Shown here one piece after another: positions 27,091-34,971 of a stretch of DNA of 64,000 nucleotides. The position numbers were made by a program, and so were the translations under genes. The notes under the pieces are model-generated. The model did no database searches. It worked only from the letters and a program-made list of their open reading frames with translations, and had not been told where the DNA came from. Position 1 is the first letter of the stretch. Each line of letters starts with the position of its first letter. The DNA is from Mariniflexile sp. TRM1-10 (GTDB taxonomy: Bacteria; Bacteroidota; Bacteroidia; Flavobacteriales; Flavobacteriaceae), in contig NZ_CP022985.1 in the NCBI RefSeq assembly GCF_003425985.1, positions 2,269,501 through 2,333,500 on the forward strand. Reading direction: 5' to 3'.

Positions 27091-29265
27091 ATGAAGTCGT
27101 CACTAAAATATATATGGTTTGTATGCATGATGTTGTGCACAACGGTTTTGTTGGCTCAAGAAAATGACAAAATCTTAAATAATCAACCGACATTTACGGT
27201 TCGAGGCTCTGTGATTGAAAGTGATACCAAAAACCCGATTCCGAATGTCAATATTGAAGTGAATGGGGGTTCTTATACAACGACCGATTTAGGAGGTAAT
27301 TTTAGAATTGAAGCAAGAAAAGGCGATGAACTTACCATAAAGCATAAAGATTTTGAAACGGTTTATTATATTATTCAAAGCAATGAACGTATTAAAGTGG
27401 AGGTACAACCTAGTATTGAAGATGTTCAATATTCTAAGAAAAAGTATTCAAGAACCAATCCCGAATTGTTTAAATCACTTATAGATTCTGCCGAAACGCA
27501 TTTAAAAAAAGATGCTAAAAAGAGTATCCAATTTATTGAGAAAGCGTTGGGAGCTAGTAATTCTTCAAAAGAAAATAGTGAAGCCTATGAGGTTTTAGGC
27601 GATATTTATTTGTATTGGAAACAGTATGATTTAGCGGTTTCAAACTACCGAATTAGCATTCAGAGCATCAATACGAATGTCGTGAAGTTAAAATTGGCTT
27701 CTGCCTATAAACAAAACAATAACTACCAAGAAAGTCTTCAAGTTTATAATGGCATTAACAAAAAGGAATTGTCTAATTGGCAATTGGTAGAATTATACGA
27801 AGGACTTGGTGATGTCTATCTGTTGACAAAATCGTATCAATCGGCCATTAATGCGTATAACGAAGGTTTAAAAGTAGCACAAAAGCATTTAATATCTCCA
27901 AAGGTAACCGATTTAAACTCCAAAATAGCACAGGTTTATAATGCTAAAGGTGAAGTCCAAAAAGCAGAAGGGTTTTTTAATGAGTCTTTAAAGCTTGCAA
28001 ATACTCAAAATAAAAAACGTGCTGTTGAAGAAAAAATTAAAGTCGCCGATTTTAAAAATAAGACAAACAATTATTCAAGTGAAATTCAACTTAGAAAAGA
28101 AGCCTTAAAACAAATAAAAGACATACAAAAAGATTCTATTTTAAATAACGAAAGTGCGTTAACCCCACAAAAACAAAATTATAAAATAGGGAATGCCTAT
28201 GCCTCTCAAAGAGATTATGCTAATGCGATACCTTATTTGAAGAAAAGTATAGAAGAGGCTGATGATAAAGAGGATTTAATCGTTCAAAAAGATGCGACCA
28301 GAAAACTTTCGGAAGTGTATAGGGAAGCCGGGGAATTTGATAAAGCACTTGTAGCTTACCAAAGTTATGTAGATTTAGTAGATCAATTATATTCAATAAA
28401 AGAACAGGAAATATCGCAGGCCGCTAGGTTTAGTAAAGAAATTGTTGCAAAACAAAATAGAATTTTAAGTTTAGAAAGCGATAGGGCATTATCCGAAAGT
28501 AAATACGAGCTTAATTTAGAACAAGCCAAACGCCAAAAGGTTATTATTTACTCATTAATAGGAGGTGTCATGTTGTTGTTGGTAGTGGGTTTTTTAATGT
28601 TTAAGTACATCAAACAACAGCGGTTGGCAAACAATTTGTTGGCGTTAAAAAGTTTACGCAGTCAAATGAATCCGCACTTTATTTTTAATGCTCTAAATTC
28701 GGTAAATAGTTTTATAGCATCAAATGATGAAAGAACAGCCAACAAATACCTGACAGATTTTTCATTGTTAATGCGCGCCGTTTTAGAAAATAGTGAAGAA
28801 GATTTTATACCTCTGGAAAAAGAAATTGAGCTTTTGGAACTATACACCAAATTGGAACATTTTAGGTTTCAAGATAAATTTGATTATAACATAACAATCG
28901 ATGAAAATATCAATATCAGTGAGTTTGTCATTCCCCCCATGTTATTGCAACCCTACATTGAAAATGCAGTTTGGCACGGATTGCGATACAAAAAAGCAAA
29001 AGGACGATTAGACATTAGCATTTCACAAAGCAATCCTGAAGAAATTAAAATAACCATTACAGATGATGGTATTGGAAGAGAAAAATCGAAAGCCCTAAAA
29101 ACTGAAAATCAGAAAAAACAAAACTCAAAAGGTATGGGTAATATTAAAAAGCGTGTGTCTATTTTAAATGCCATGTATAAAGATAAAGTAGATGTGTTTG
29201 TAGATGATTTTCAAGATGAAGAGGATAGAGGAACCAAGGTAGTTGTAACGCTTAAAAAGGATTGA
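27091..29265 (+). CDS. TPR-containing sensor histidine kinase (LytS type)
   Basis: This 724-residue sensor starts with a signal peptide. A carboxypeptidase-regulatory-like beta domain follows (about 33-110; FTVRGSVIESDTKNPIPNVNIEVNGG). Tetratricopeptide repeats come next (about 135-450), then a membrane helix (about 485-504). The catalytic part is of the His_kinase/LytS type: phospho-acceptor His529 in NPHFIFNALNS, N-box PYIENAVWHGL and G1-box DDGIGRE. The cognate LytTR regulator is two genes downstream. The sensed signal is unknown. Confidence 0.92.
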   Translation: MKSSLKYIWFVCMMLCTTVLLAQENDKILNNQPTFTVRGSVIESDTKNPIPNVNIEVNGGSYTTTDLGGNFRIEARKGDELTIKHKDFETVYYIIQSNERIKVEVQPSIEDVQYSKKKYSRTNPELFKSLIDSAETHLKKDAKKSIQFIEKALGASNSSKENSEAYEVLGDIYLYWKQYDLAVSNYRISIQSINTNVVKLKLASAYKQNNNYQESLQVYNGINKKELSNWQLVELYEGLGDVYLLTKSYQSAINAYNEGLKVAQKHLISPKVTDLNSKIAQVYNAKGEVQKAEGFFNESLKLANTQNKKRAVEEKIKVADFKNKTNNYSSEIQLRKEALKQIKDIQKDSILNNESALTPQKQNYKIGNAYASQRDYANAIPYLKKSIEEADDKEDLIVQKDATRKLSEVYREAGEFDKALVAYQSYVDLVDQLYSIKEQEISQAARFSKEIVAKQNRILSLESDRALSESKYELNLEQAKRQKVIIYSLIGGVMLLLVVGFLMFKYIKQQRLANNLLALKSLRSQMNPHFIFNALNSVNSFIASNDERTANKYLTDFSLLMRAVLENSEEDFIPLEKEIELLELYTKLEHFRFQDKFDYNITIDENINISEFVIPPMLLQPYIENAVWHGLRYKKAKGRLDISISQSNPEEIKITITDDGIGREKSKALKTENQKKQNSKGMGNIKKRVSILNAMYKDKVDVFVDDFQDEEDRGTKVVVTLKKD

Positions 29266-29618
29266 TTATGAGGTTAAAGTTTATCTTGTTTTTTGTATTT
29301 ATCTCAATCTTATCTTGCAAAACGATAAAAGAAAGAAAGGCTTGTTATAAATTGACTTCTGAAAATCAAAGCTTAGGGATTAAAAGTTTTGATGAACTAA
29401 AAGAATATACTGGAACATATTGGGTTAAGTTATTAGATGCTGTTTGGATTCTTGATGGAGAAGTTGGTACTGAAGATGAAATTAAACACAGGATAAGTGA
29501 AAAAAGGTTTGATATATTGAAAGTTGAGCTTATAGAAGGCGATTCGATACAATTTGTTTGTAAGCGCGTGCCTTTATATGTTTTGATTTCGACAAATAAT
29601 TGTTTAAATAGAAATTAA
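29262..29618 (+). CDS. Small putative lipoprotein between kinase and regulator
   Basis: This 118-residue protein has no family I recognise. It starts MIMRLKFILFFVFISILSC, a lipoprotein-type signal with Cys19, followed by a charged domain and a second Cys pair late (FVCKRVP and NNCLNRN). Its start overlaps the kinase stop by 4 bases and it precedes the response regulator by 7 bases, so all three are co-expressed. An accessory role in signal perception is plausible but unproven. Confidence 0.65.
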   Translation: MIMRLKFILFFVFISILSCKTIKERKACYKLTSENQSLGIKSFDELKEYTGTYWVKLLDAVWILDGEVGTEDEIKHRISEKRFDILKVELIEGDSIQFVCKRVPLYVLISTNNCLNRN

Positions 29619-29643
29619 TGAATTAGTGGCAAAAATCGAAAAT

Positions 29644-30378
29644 ATGAAACTAACCTCCATAATCGTCGAAGACGAAGAAACAAGCAGGGAAATTCTTAAG
29701 AATTATCTCAAAAAATACTGTCCAAACGTAAGTGTTTTAGGCGAAGCTGCAAATGTAGAAGAGGCTTTGGTATTAATCCGAAATAATGATTTAGACTTGG
29801 TGTTTTTAGATGTAGAAATGCCCTATGGAAACGCCTTCGATTTACTCGACAGGGTTGGCGACATAAATTTTGAAACCATCTTTGTAACCGCCTATAACCA
29901 CTATGCTATTGATGCTTTAAACGCCCATGCATCGTATTATTTAATGAAACCCATCTCCATAGACGAACTTATTAAAGCAGTCGATTATATTTCCGAAATT
30001 AAAACCAAAGAAACCGCTCTACAAAACCAAGTGCTTGTTCCTAAAACCAATAACGTTCATGGTAAAATAACCATTCCGCAATTAGATGGTTTCGAGGTTC
30101 TGAATACTTCGGATATTTTATATTGTAAAGCCGATGACAATTACACCGAAATTCATTTAAACACGAACAAGAAAAAAATAGTAAGTAAAACATTAAAATA
30201 TTTTGAAGATATTTTGATTGATGGTAGCTTTGCTAGAGTACACAAATCATATTTAGTAAACGTTAATGAAGTCGTAAAATATGTAAAAGGCAAGGGAGGA
30301 AGCGTTGTGTTAAGCAACGGAAAAGAAATTATGGTTTCAGCCTCCAAAAAATCCGAACTTTTATCATATTTTCAGTAA
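29644..30378 (+). CDS. LytTR family response regulator
   Basis: The 244-residue regulator has a receiver domain with an acidic pocket (VEDEE), phospho-acceptor Asp56 in LDVEMP, Thr in FVTAYN and Lys in MKPIS. A LytTR DNA-binding domain follows (about 145-244; ILYCKADDNYTEIHL, FARVHKSYLVNVNEV). The ATG at 29644 gives the usual N-terminus MKLTSIIVEDE; a GTG at 29626 would add six residues. It pairs with the sensor kinase at 27091-29265. Confidence 0.93.
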   Translation: MKLTSIIVEDEETSREILKNYLKKYCPNVSVLGEAANVEEALVLIRNNDLDLVFLDVEMPYGNAFDLLDRVGDINFETIFVTAYNHYAIDALNAHASYYLMKPISIDELIKAVDYISEIKTKETALQNQVLVPKTNNVHGKITIPQLDGFEVLNTSDILYCKADDNYTEIHLNTNKKKIVSKTLKYFEDILIDGSFARVHKSYLVNVNEVVKYVKGKGGSVVLSNGKEIMVSASKKSELLSYFQ

Positions 30379-30456
30379 TATTATTGTCATTTCGAACGTA
30401 GTGAGAAATAACAAAACTTTTATACTTTTCAACCTTCAACTTTTAAACTCATAAAA

Positions 30457-30972
30457 ATGCCAATAATAAAATCAGTAAACGGAAAGTCACCACAATTACC
30501 AGACGATTGTTACATAGCCGAAAACGCCACGATTGTAGGCGATGTCGTAGCAGGTTCTCAATGCAGTATCTGGTTTAATGCCGTGGTTCGTGGCGATGTA
30601 AACTACATAAAAATGGGCAATAAAGTAAATGTGCAAGACGGTGCTGTTATACACGCGACTTATCTAACCGCTCCAACCAATATAGGCAACAACGTATCTA
30701 TTGGTCATAATGCCATAGTCCATGGTTGCACCATACATGACAATGTTTTGGTAGGTATGGGAAGCATTATTATGGACAATTGCGTTATAGAAAGCAATAG
30801 TATTATAGCTGCAGGTGCCGTAGTAACCCAGAACACCAGAGTTGAGTCCGGAAGTATTTACGCAGGTGTACCAGCCGTAAAAATAAAAGATATAAGCCAA
30901 GAGTTAATTTCTGGGCAAATAGACCGCATTGCCAATAATTACATAAAATATTCCAGTTGGTTTAAAGAGTAA
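30457..30972 (+). CDS. Gamma-class carbonic anhydrase family protein
   Basis: This is a 171-residue left-handed beta-helix protein with hexapeptide repeats throughout. The three metal-binding His of gamma carbonic anhydrases are visible in GAVIHATY, SIGHNAIVHGC. It likely forms trimers with zinc or iron at the interfaces. Members of this YrdA/PaaY group vary in activity, so catalysis is not assured. The leader contains a TGTCATTTCGAACG-type short repeat (30385-30410). Confidence 0.9.
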   Translation: MPIIKSVNGKSPQLPDDCYIAENATIVGDVVAGSQCSIWFNAVVRGDVNYIKMGNKVNVQDGAVIHATYLTAPTNIGNNVSIGHNAIVHGCTIHDNVLVGMGSIIMDNCVIESNSIIAAGAVVTQNTRVESGSIYAGVPAVKIKDISQELISGQIDRIANNYIKYSSWFKE

Positions 30973-30992
30973 ATTCCTTTGTAAAAAGGAAT
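30973..30992 (+). terminator. Weak hairpin after the carbonic anhydrase gene
   Basis: ATTCCTTT pairs with AAAGGAAT around a GTAA loop, followed by a pyrimidine-rich stretch. Confidence 0.45.
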
Positions 30993-31039
30993 CTTCTTTA
31001 TTTGGGGGTTACCACACCCTTCGACTCCGCTCAGGACGG

Positions 31040-31116
31040 GCGGGCTAGGAGTTTATCTTGAGAGCAGTTGAAAGGTCACAAGTCCTCGATCGTACCTTGC
31101 TTTGGGCTTTTCACTG
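31040..31116 (-). repeat. Dispersed repeat family 2, copy b
   Basis: Read on the reverse strand it begins CAGTGAAAAGCCC, includes CGAGGACTTGT and ends AGATAAACTCCTAGCCCG, matching 9291-9413 but with a shorter middle. A CTTCGACTCCGCTCAGGAC stretch adjoins it at 31020-31038, and a hairpin ATTCCTGC/GCAGGAAT follows at 31213-31232. Confidence 0.7.
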
Positions 31117-31236
31117 TAAATGTGAAAGATTCACGATTTCGAATTGATAAAATAGAATACCCTGTAATAGAACCATTTTCAAAAGAATTAAAATTCTATT
31201 TATTAACTAAGAGATTCCTGCATTCGCAGGAATGGG

Positions 31237-32016
31237 TTAAAAATCAAGATATTCAACCTTAAGCGTATCATCTATTAGCGATGCTAAAACTTCGGTTTTT
31301 CCGTTAGTAAAAAATTGGCAGTTCCCTTTTGCTACACTGGTGTTTAACAAATCATGCTTTTCTAAAACCGCTTTGATTTGTCGTGCTACAGCTTCACCTG
31401 AATCTATAATTTTAACATGATTAGGCAATATATCAATAAGTAAAGGCATTAAATAAGGATAGTGTGTACAACCCAAAACCAAATAATCAATATTGGCATC
31501 AATCATGGGTTGTAAATACAGTTTCAATAAATTTCTCATAGCTTCAGAATGCAATTGTCCACTTTCAATAAGTTCTACAATGCCTTCGCCAATGCGTTCA
31601 ATAACCGTAATATCGCTAGCAAACAAATCGGTTGTTTTATGAAATAGCTCACTGGAAAGCGTGCCTTTGGTAGCCAAAATGCCTATGGCTTTGGTTTGGG
31701 TGTTAAGTGCCGCTGGTTTTATGGCAGGTTCTATGCCTATAATGGGGATGTTATATGTTTCTCTGAGTAGGTAAATGGCATTGGTCGTGGCGGTATTACA
31801 GGCCACCACTATAATTTTACAACCTTGGTTAATAAGGTGCTCAACATTTTTAATGCTTAAACTAACAATGGTTTCTTTTGTTTTTAAACCATAAGGAGCA
31901 TTAGCGCTATCGGCTAAATAGATGGTATTCTCATTTGGTAAAAGCATGTTGATTTCTTTCCAAATAGAAGTGCCACCAACACCAGAATCGAAAATGCCAA
32001 TAGGTTGTTTGCTCAT
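31237..32016 (-). CDS. murI: Glutamate racemase
   Basis: MurI makes D-glutamate for peptidoglycan. The 259-residue enzyme has the substrate loop FDSGVGGTSIW at the N-terminus and both catalytic Cys motifs, VVACNTATTNA and VLGCTHYPYL. Length and motifs are complete. It is on the reverse strand, alone or at the end of a unit, with repeat sequences downstream. Confidence 0.96.
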   Translation of the reverse strand: MSKQPIGIFDSGVGGTSIWKEINMLLPNENTIYLADSANAPYGLKTKETIVSLSIKNVEHLINQGCKIIVVACNTATTNAIYLLRETYNIPIIGIEPAIKPAALNTQTKAIGILATKGTLSSELFHKTTDLFASDITVIERIGEGIVELIESGQLHSEAMRNLLKLYLQPMIDANIDYLVLGCTHYPYLMPLLIDILPNHVKIIDSGEAVARQIKAVLEKHDLLNTSVAKGNCQFFTNGKTEVLASLIDDTLKVEYLDF

Positions 32017-32135
32017 AAATAAAATCCTAAACTTTGAATAGTAAAACTATTGAGTATTTTGTTTTGGTATAAATTTTATTAATTTTAATATAAATTAAAA
32101 CAATTAATATTAAAATATGTTTACTAATTTAAACA

Positions 32136-32180
32136 AAAATACACTAATCTGCCTGGTTAAAAAGCAACTTAGTGTATTTT
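32136..32180 (-). terminator. Hairpin downstream of the crystallin-like lipoprotein gene
   Basis: AAAATACACTAA and TTAGTGTATTTT form a 12-bp stem with a 21-base loop, 22 bases after the stop of the gene at 32202. Confidence 0.6.
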
Positions 32181-32201
32181 CAATATATGATTAAAATTTA
32201 T

Positions 32202-32993
32202 TTAGAAATTGAAGTTTTTAATACCATCTCCTCTTGCTTTTACAGAAGATATTCGATCATTCCAATTTTTACTGCAAAGCCACCCACAATAATAAGAGCT
32301 ACTACTGGAGCCATTATAAATCGTAAATGAAGTCAACTTGGCATCTTTTAAATTTGATACTACAGTATTATAATTATAGCTATCAATTATTAATAAATAA
32401 CCGCTATAGTCAAATCCATGCCAAAAACCTACGTATGCATTTGTCACCTCTATAGATGACACAGTGTTATCACCCACGGGTGTATTGCTGAAATTAGGAT
32501 TCTTATAAATAGATAGGCTGTTTAGGAAAGAGAAGGATGTACCCCCTTTATTACTCTGTGTATAAACCGTAACATTTGGAGTTGCCCCATACACTGGACC
32601 TTCGGTAGTCTTAGATTGATATGTATTTTGAAATGGAGTAATATTAGATTTATATTTCTCTTTTAAAGATCTTACTCTAGCTTTGTTATTTATGAATATT
32701 GAATAGCTGTTATAATCCTCAAATAGGACTAAGTCTTCTATTTCCGGATTGTAATAGAAAACTGAATTTTCATTTTCAAGAATTGATTGAATTATTTTTG
32801 ATTCGTCAGTTTCAATAACAATTGGGTCATCTTCATTAGTAATGTCTATTGTTATACTGTATTTTTCATCGTTAACTATATAAGATAATTTTTCATAAAT
32901 TTTTTCTTCGGAATTTTCATTTGGGGTTGTGTTTTCACTGGTAGTACAGGATAAAATTAGAGCAAATACGCTCAGTGTAAGTAAATTTTTCAT
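32202..32993 (-). CDS. Lipoprotein with beta/gamma-crystallin-like domain
   Basis: The 263-residue protein has a lipoprotein signal (Cys16 in LILSC) and a Glu/Asn-rich linker. Residues about 140-255 show two Greek-key-like halves. The first runs VTVYTQSNKGGTSFSF to DNTVSSIEV (175-180), the second YVGFWHGFDYSGYLLII to NDRISSVKA (245-250). The two [DN][DN]xxSS motifs are the calcium-binding signature of microbial beta/gamma-crystallins. Fold assignment is my inference from the motifs. A Cys pair (YYCGWLC) interrupts the second half. Its role is unknown; calcium binding at the cell surface is the guess. Confidence 0.6.
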   Translation of the reverse strand: MKNLLTLSVFALILSCTTSENTTPNENSEEKIYEKLSYIVNDEKYSITIDITNEDDPIVIETDESKIIQSILENENSVFYYNPEIEDLVLFEDYNSYSIFINNKARVRSLKEKYKSNITPFQNTYQSKTTEGPVYGATPNVTVYTQSNKGGTSFSFLNSLSIYKNPNFSNTPVGDNTVSSIEVTNAYVGFWHGFDYSGYLLIIDSYNYNTVVSNLKDAKLTSFTIYNGSSSSSYYCGWLCSKNWNDRISSVKARGDGIKNFNF

Positions 32994-33022
32994 TTAAATA
33001 TATATTTATAGGTTCATGACTA

Positions 33023-33051
33023 CAAATATAAGATTTAAATTTAATCAACAA
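33023..33051 (-). promoter_or_regulatory. Promoter of the crystallin-like lipoprotein gene
   Basis: On the reverse strand TATATTTG (33030-33023) lies 18 bases downstream of a TTTG at 33052-33049, close to the Bacteroidota consensus. Confidence 0.5.
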
Positions 33052-33111
33052 AGATTTTTCTTATATATAATGCGAAATATAAAACAGTTGATGTAATAAA
33101 AATTTCAAAAA

Positions 33112-33141
33112 AAATAAGCTGTTTTTTTAAAACAGCTTATT
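33112..33141 (-). terminator. Terminator of the envelope operon
   Basis: AATAAGCTGTTT pairs with AAACAGCTTATT, and on the reverse strand it is followed by a run of T. It lies just past the last ompH gene. Confidence 0.88.
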
Positions 33142-33164
33142 AAAAATTTTAGAAAGAATAATAG

Positions 33165-33671
33165 TTATATACCTAGTTCTTTTTTAACATCGTCTAATAA
33201 GTTTTTACCATCAGCTAAAATAGTAACACCTTGAGCCGAATCTAAAACATAATCAAAACCTTGTGCGCGACCAACTCTTAAAATAGCAGCTTTTGCTTTT
33301 TCGGTAATTGGTTGTAACAAATCCATTTCTTTTTTCTGTAAATCTTTTTGAGCATCGGCTTGAAATTGTTGAATACGTTGTTGTTTTTCTTGAATTTCTT
33401 GCCCTCTTTTAGCGTTTTCTTCTTCTGTTTTAGTAGCTGCTTCTGCTTCGTATTGCTTTAACAACGTTTGGAATTCGGTAACAGAACTTTGAATGTCTGT
33501 TTGATACGTTTTGCTTAATGTTTCCAGTTGCTTTTGGGCTTCTTTCATTTCTGGCATAGCCGTAATTAATTCTTGGGTGTTTATATGAGCAATTTTGCTT
33601 TGGGCGTTAGAGAAACTAACGGTTCCAATACATAATACAGTTGCTAATAATAGGGTTTTTAATTGTTTCAT
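33165..33671 (-). CDS. OmpH/Skp family periplasmic chaperone
   Basis: This 168-residue Skp-like protein has a signal peptide (1-23, ending SNAQ), the start AHINTQELITAMPEMKEAQKQLE, a long coiled coil (about 40-125) and a closing beta segment FDYVLDSAQGVTILADG. Skp chaperones hold unfolded outer-membrane proteins. It is the last gene of the DUF6089-uppS-bamA-ompH-ompH group and ends at a strong terminator. Confidence 0.93.
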   Translation of the reverse strand: MKQLKTLLLATVLCIGTVSFSNAQSKIAHINTQELITAMPEMKEAQKQLETLSKTYQTDIQSSVTEFQTLLKQYEAEAATKTEEENAKRGQEIQEKQQRIQQFQADAQKDLQKKEMDLLQPITEKAKAAILRVGRAQGFDYVLDSAQGVTILADGKNLLDDVKKELGI

Positions 33672-33701
33672 TTTTAAATAGTGTTAATGTGTTATAAATT
33701 G

Positions 33702-34709
33702 TTATTTGTTGTTTATACTGTCTTTAGCCTTTTGACGTTCTTCAAGAATTTTCTTTTTTCTTTCTTCCAATTCTTTTTTTCTGGCTTCTCTTTCTGCTAA
33801 TTTTTTTTGTCTGTTTTCCTCAATAAGTTGCGCCTGTGTTTTAGTTTCTTCAACTTTTGGTTCTTCTTCGGTTTTTGTTTCAACCGATTTAGATGTTTCT
33901 TCTGCTTTCACCTCTGGCTCATCGGTCGTTTTTCTAGCATCTAACTTTTCTTGTCTCGCTTTTTCGCGCTCCTCCAATATTTTTTGACGTCTTTCTTCTG
34001 CTTCTTTTACTTTAGCAGCACGTGCGTCTAATTTTTCTTGTCTCGCTTTTTCTATAGCACTTTCGCGTTCGGCTTTTTTCTCTTCCAATGCTTTTTCGCG
34101 TGCTTCCAACTCATAATTAACTTCTGGTACTAATTCTTCAGCTTCAGCAGCCCTTCGTTCTGCTTTTGATTCTGCTTGTGTGCGTTTAGCAGTTCTTGTA
34201 ATGCTTCTTATTACTATATCACTTAAATCGTATTGTTTTGCTGAATATAGCATCACAGTTTCAGATTTATCTAAAATAATATCGTACTGTTTTGTTGCTG
34301 CCATATCTTGAACTGCTGCAAAAATTTGATCTTGTATGGGCTGCATCAATTGTTTCTTTTGAATAAACAAATCGCCATTGGGTCCAAAACGTTTTTGCTG
34401 ATAGTCTAAAATTTCCTTTTCTTCAAAAGCAATATCCTCTTCGCGTTCATCAATAAGTTCTTTTGTTAAAAGTGCTTTTTCGTTGCTTAAATCTTTTCGT
34501 TTTTGTTCTATGGCACTTAACTTGGCGTCAATTTCGTTTTTCCATTTGTTGGCCTTTTCGTTTAATTGTGCGGTAGCTTCTTGGTATTCAGGTATATTTT
34601 CTAAAATAAATTCCGTATCAATATATCCAATTCGTACACCACGTTGCGCATTAACTGAAAAGGATATCATACAAACTAATGTCAGTAAAAAAAGAACGCT
34701 ATTTTTCAT
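33702..34709 (-). CDS. OmpH family protein with long charged coiled-coil tail
   Basis: The first 190 or so residues are a normal Skp-like unit (signal peptide ending VNAQ; IGYIDTEFILENIPEYQEA; YDIILDKSETVMLYS). A 140-residue tail dominated by Glu, Lys, Arg and Ala is added, with the unit EKARQEKLDAR present twice and two separate ERRQKILEE/ERKKKILEE runs. The total of 335 residues is twice the usual Skp. The tail is probably a long helix or coiled coil. It follows bamA and precedes the shorter ompH by 30 bases. Confidence 0.88.
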   Translation of the reverse strand: MKNSVLFLLTLVCMISFSVNAQRGVRIGYIDTEFILENIPEYQEATAQLNEKANKWKNEIDAKLSAIEQKRKDLSNEKALLTKELIDEREEDIAFEEKEILDYQQKRFGPNGDLFIQKKQLMQPIQDQIFAAVQDMAATKQYDIILDKSETVMLYSAKQYDLSDIVIRSITRTAKRTQAESKAERRAAEAEELVPEVNYELEAREKALEEKKAERESAIEKARQEKLDARAAKVKEAEERRQKILEEREKARQEKLDARKTTDEPEVKAEETSKSVETKTEEEPKVEETKTQAQLIEENRQKKLAEREARKKELEERKKKILEERQKAKDSINNK

Positions 34710-34971
34710 CTGTTTGTTTTTTTATATTTTAATTGCTTATAAATTCTAAAAACCGACAGATGATTTATTGCTGTTTCTGCCTTTTTTCGAATTATCTATT
34801 CATCTGATTGTTTTATTTGTTTTTTTATTGTCAGATGCAATTCGCAAAATAAACATTTTCATTGATTATAAAAATTTTAGATTGCTCATTTCAAAATTAA
34901 CGAAATATAATCTTAAAAATTTTAATTCTCATTTAAATCATCAAAGTGTTAATAGAAAAAATCATGCCAAA

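Noticed and set aside
29626..29643. GTG start for the LytTR regulator
   Set aside because: The six extra residues precede the standard receiver N-terminus, and the ATG at 29644 gives the expected start.
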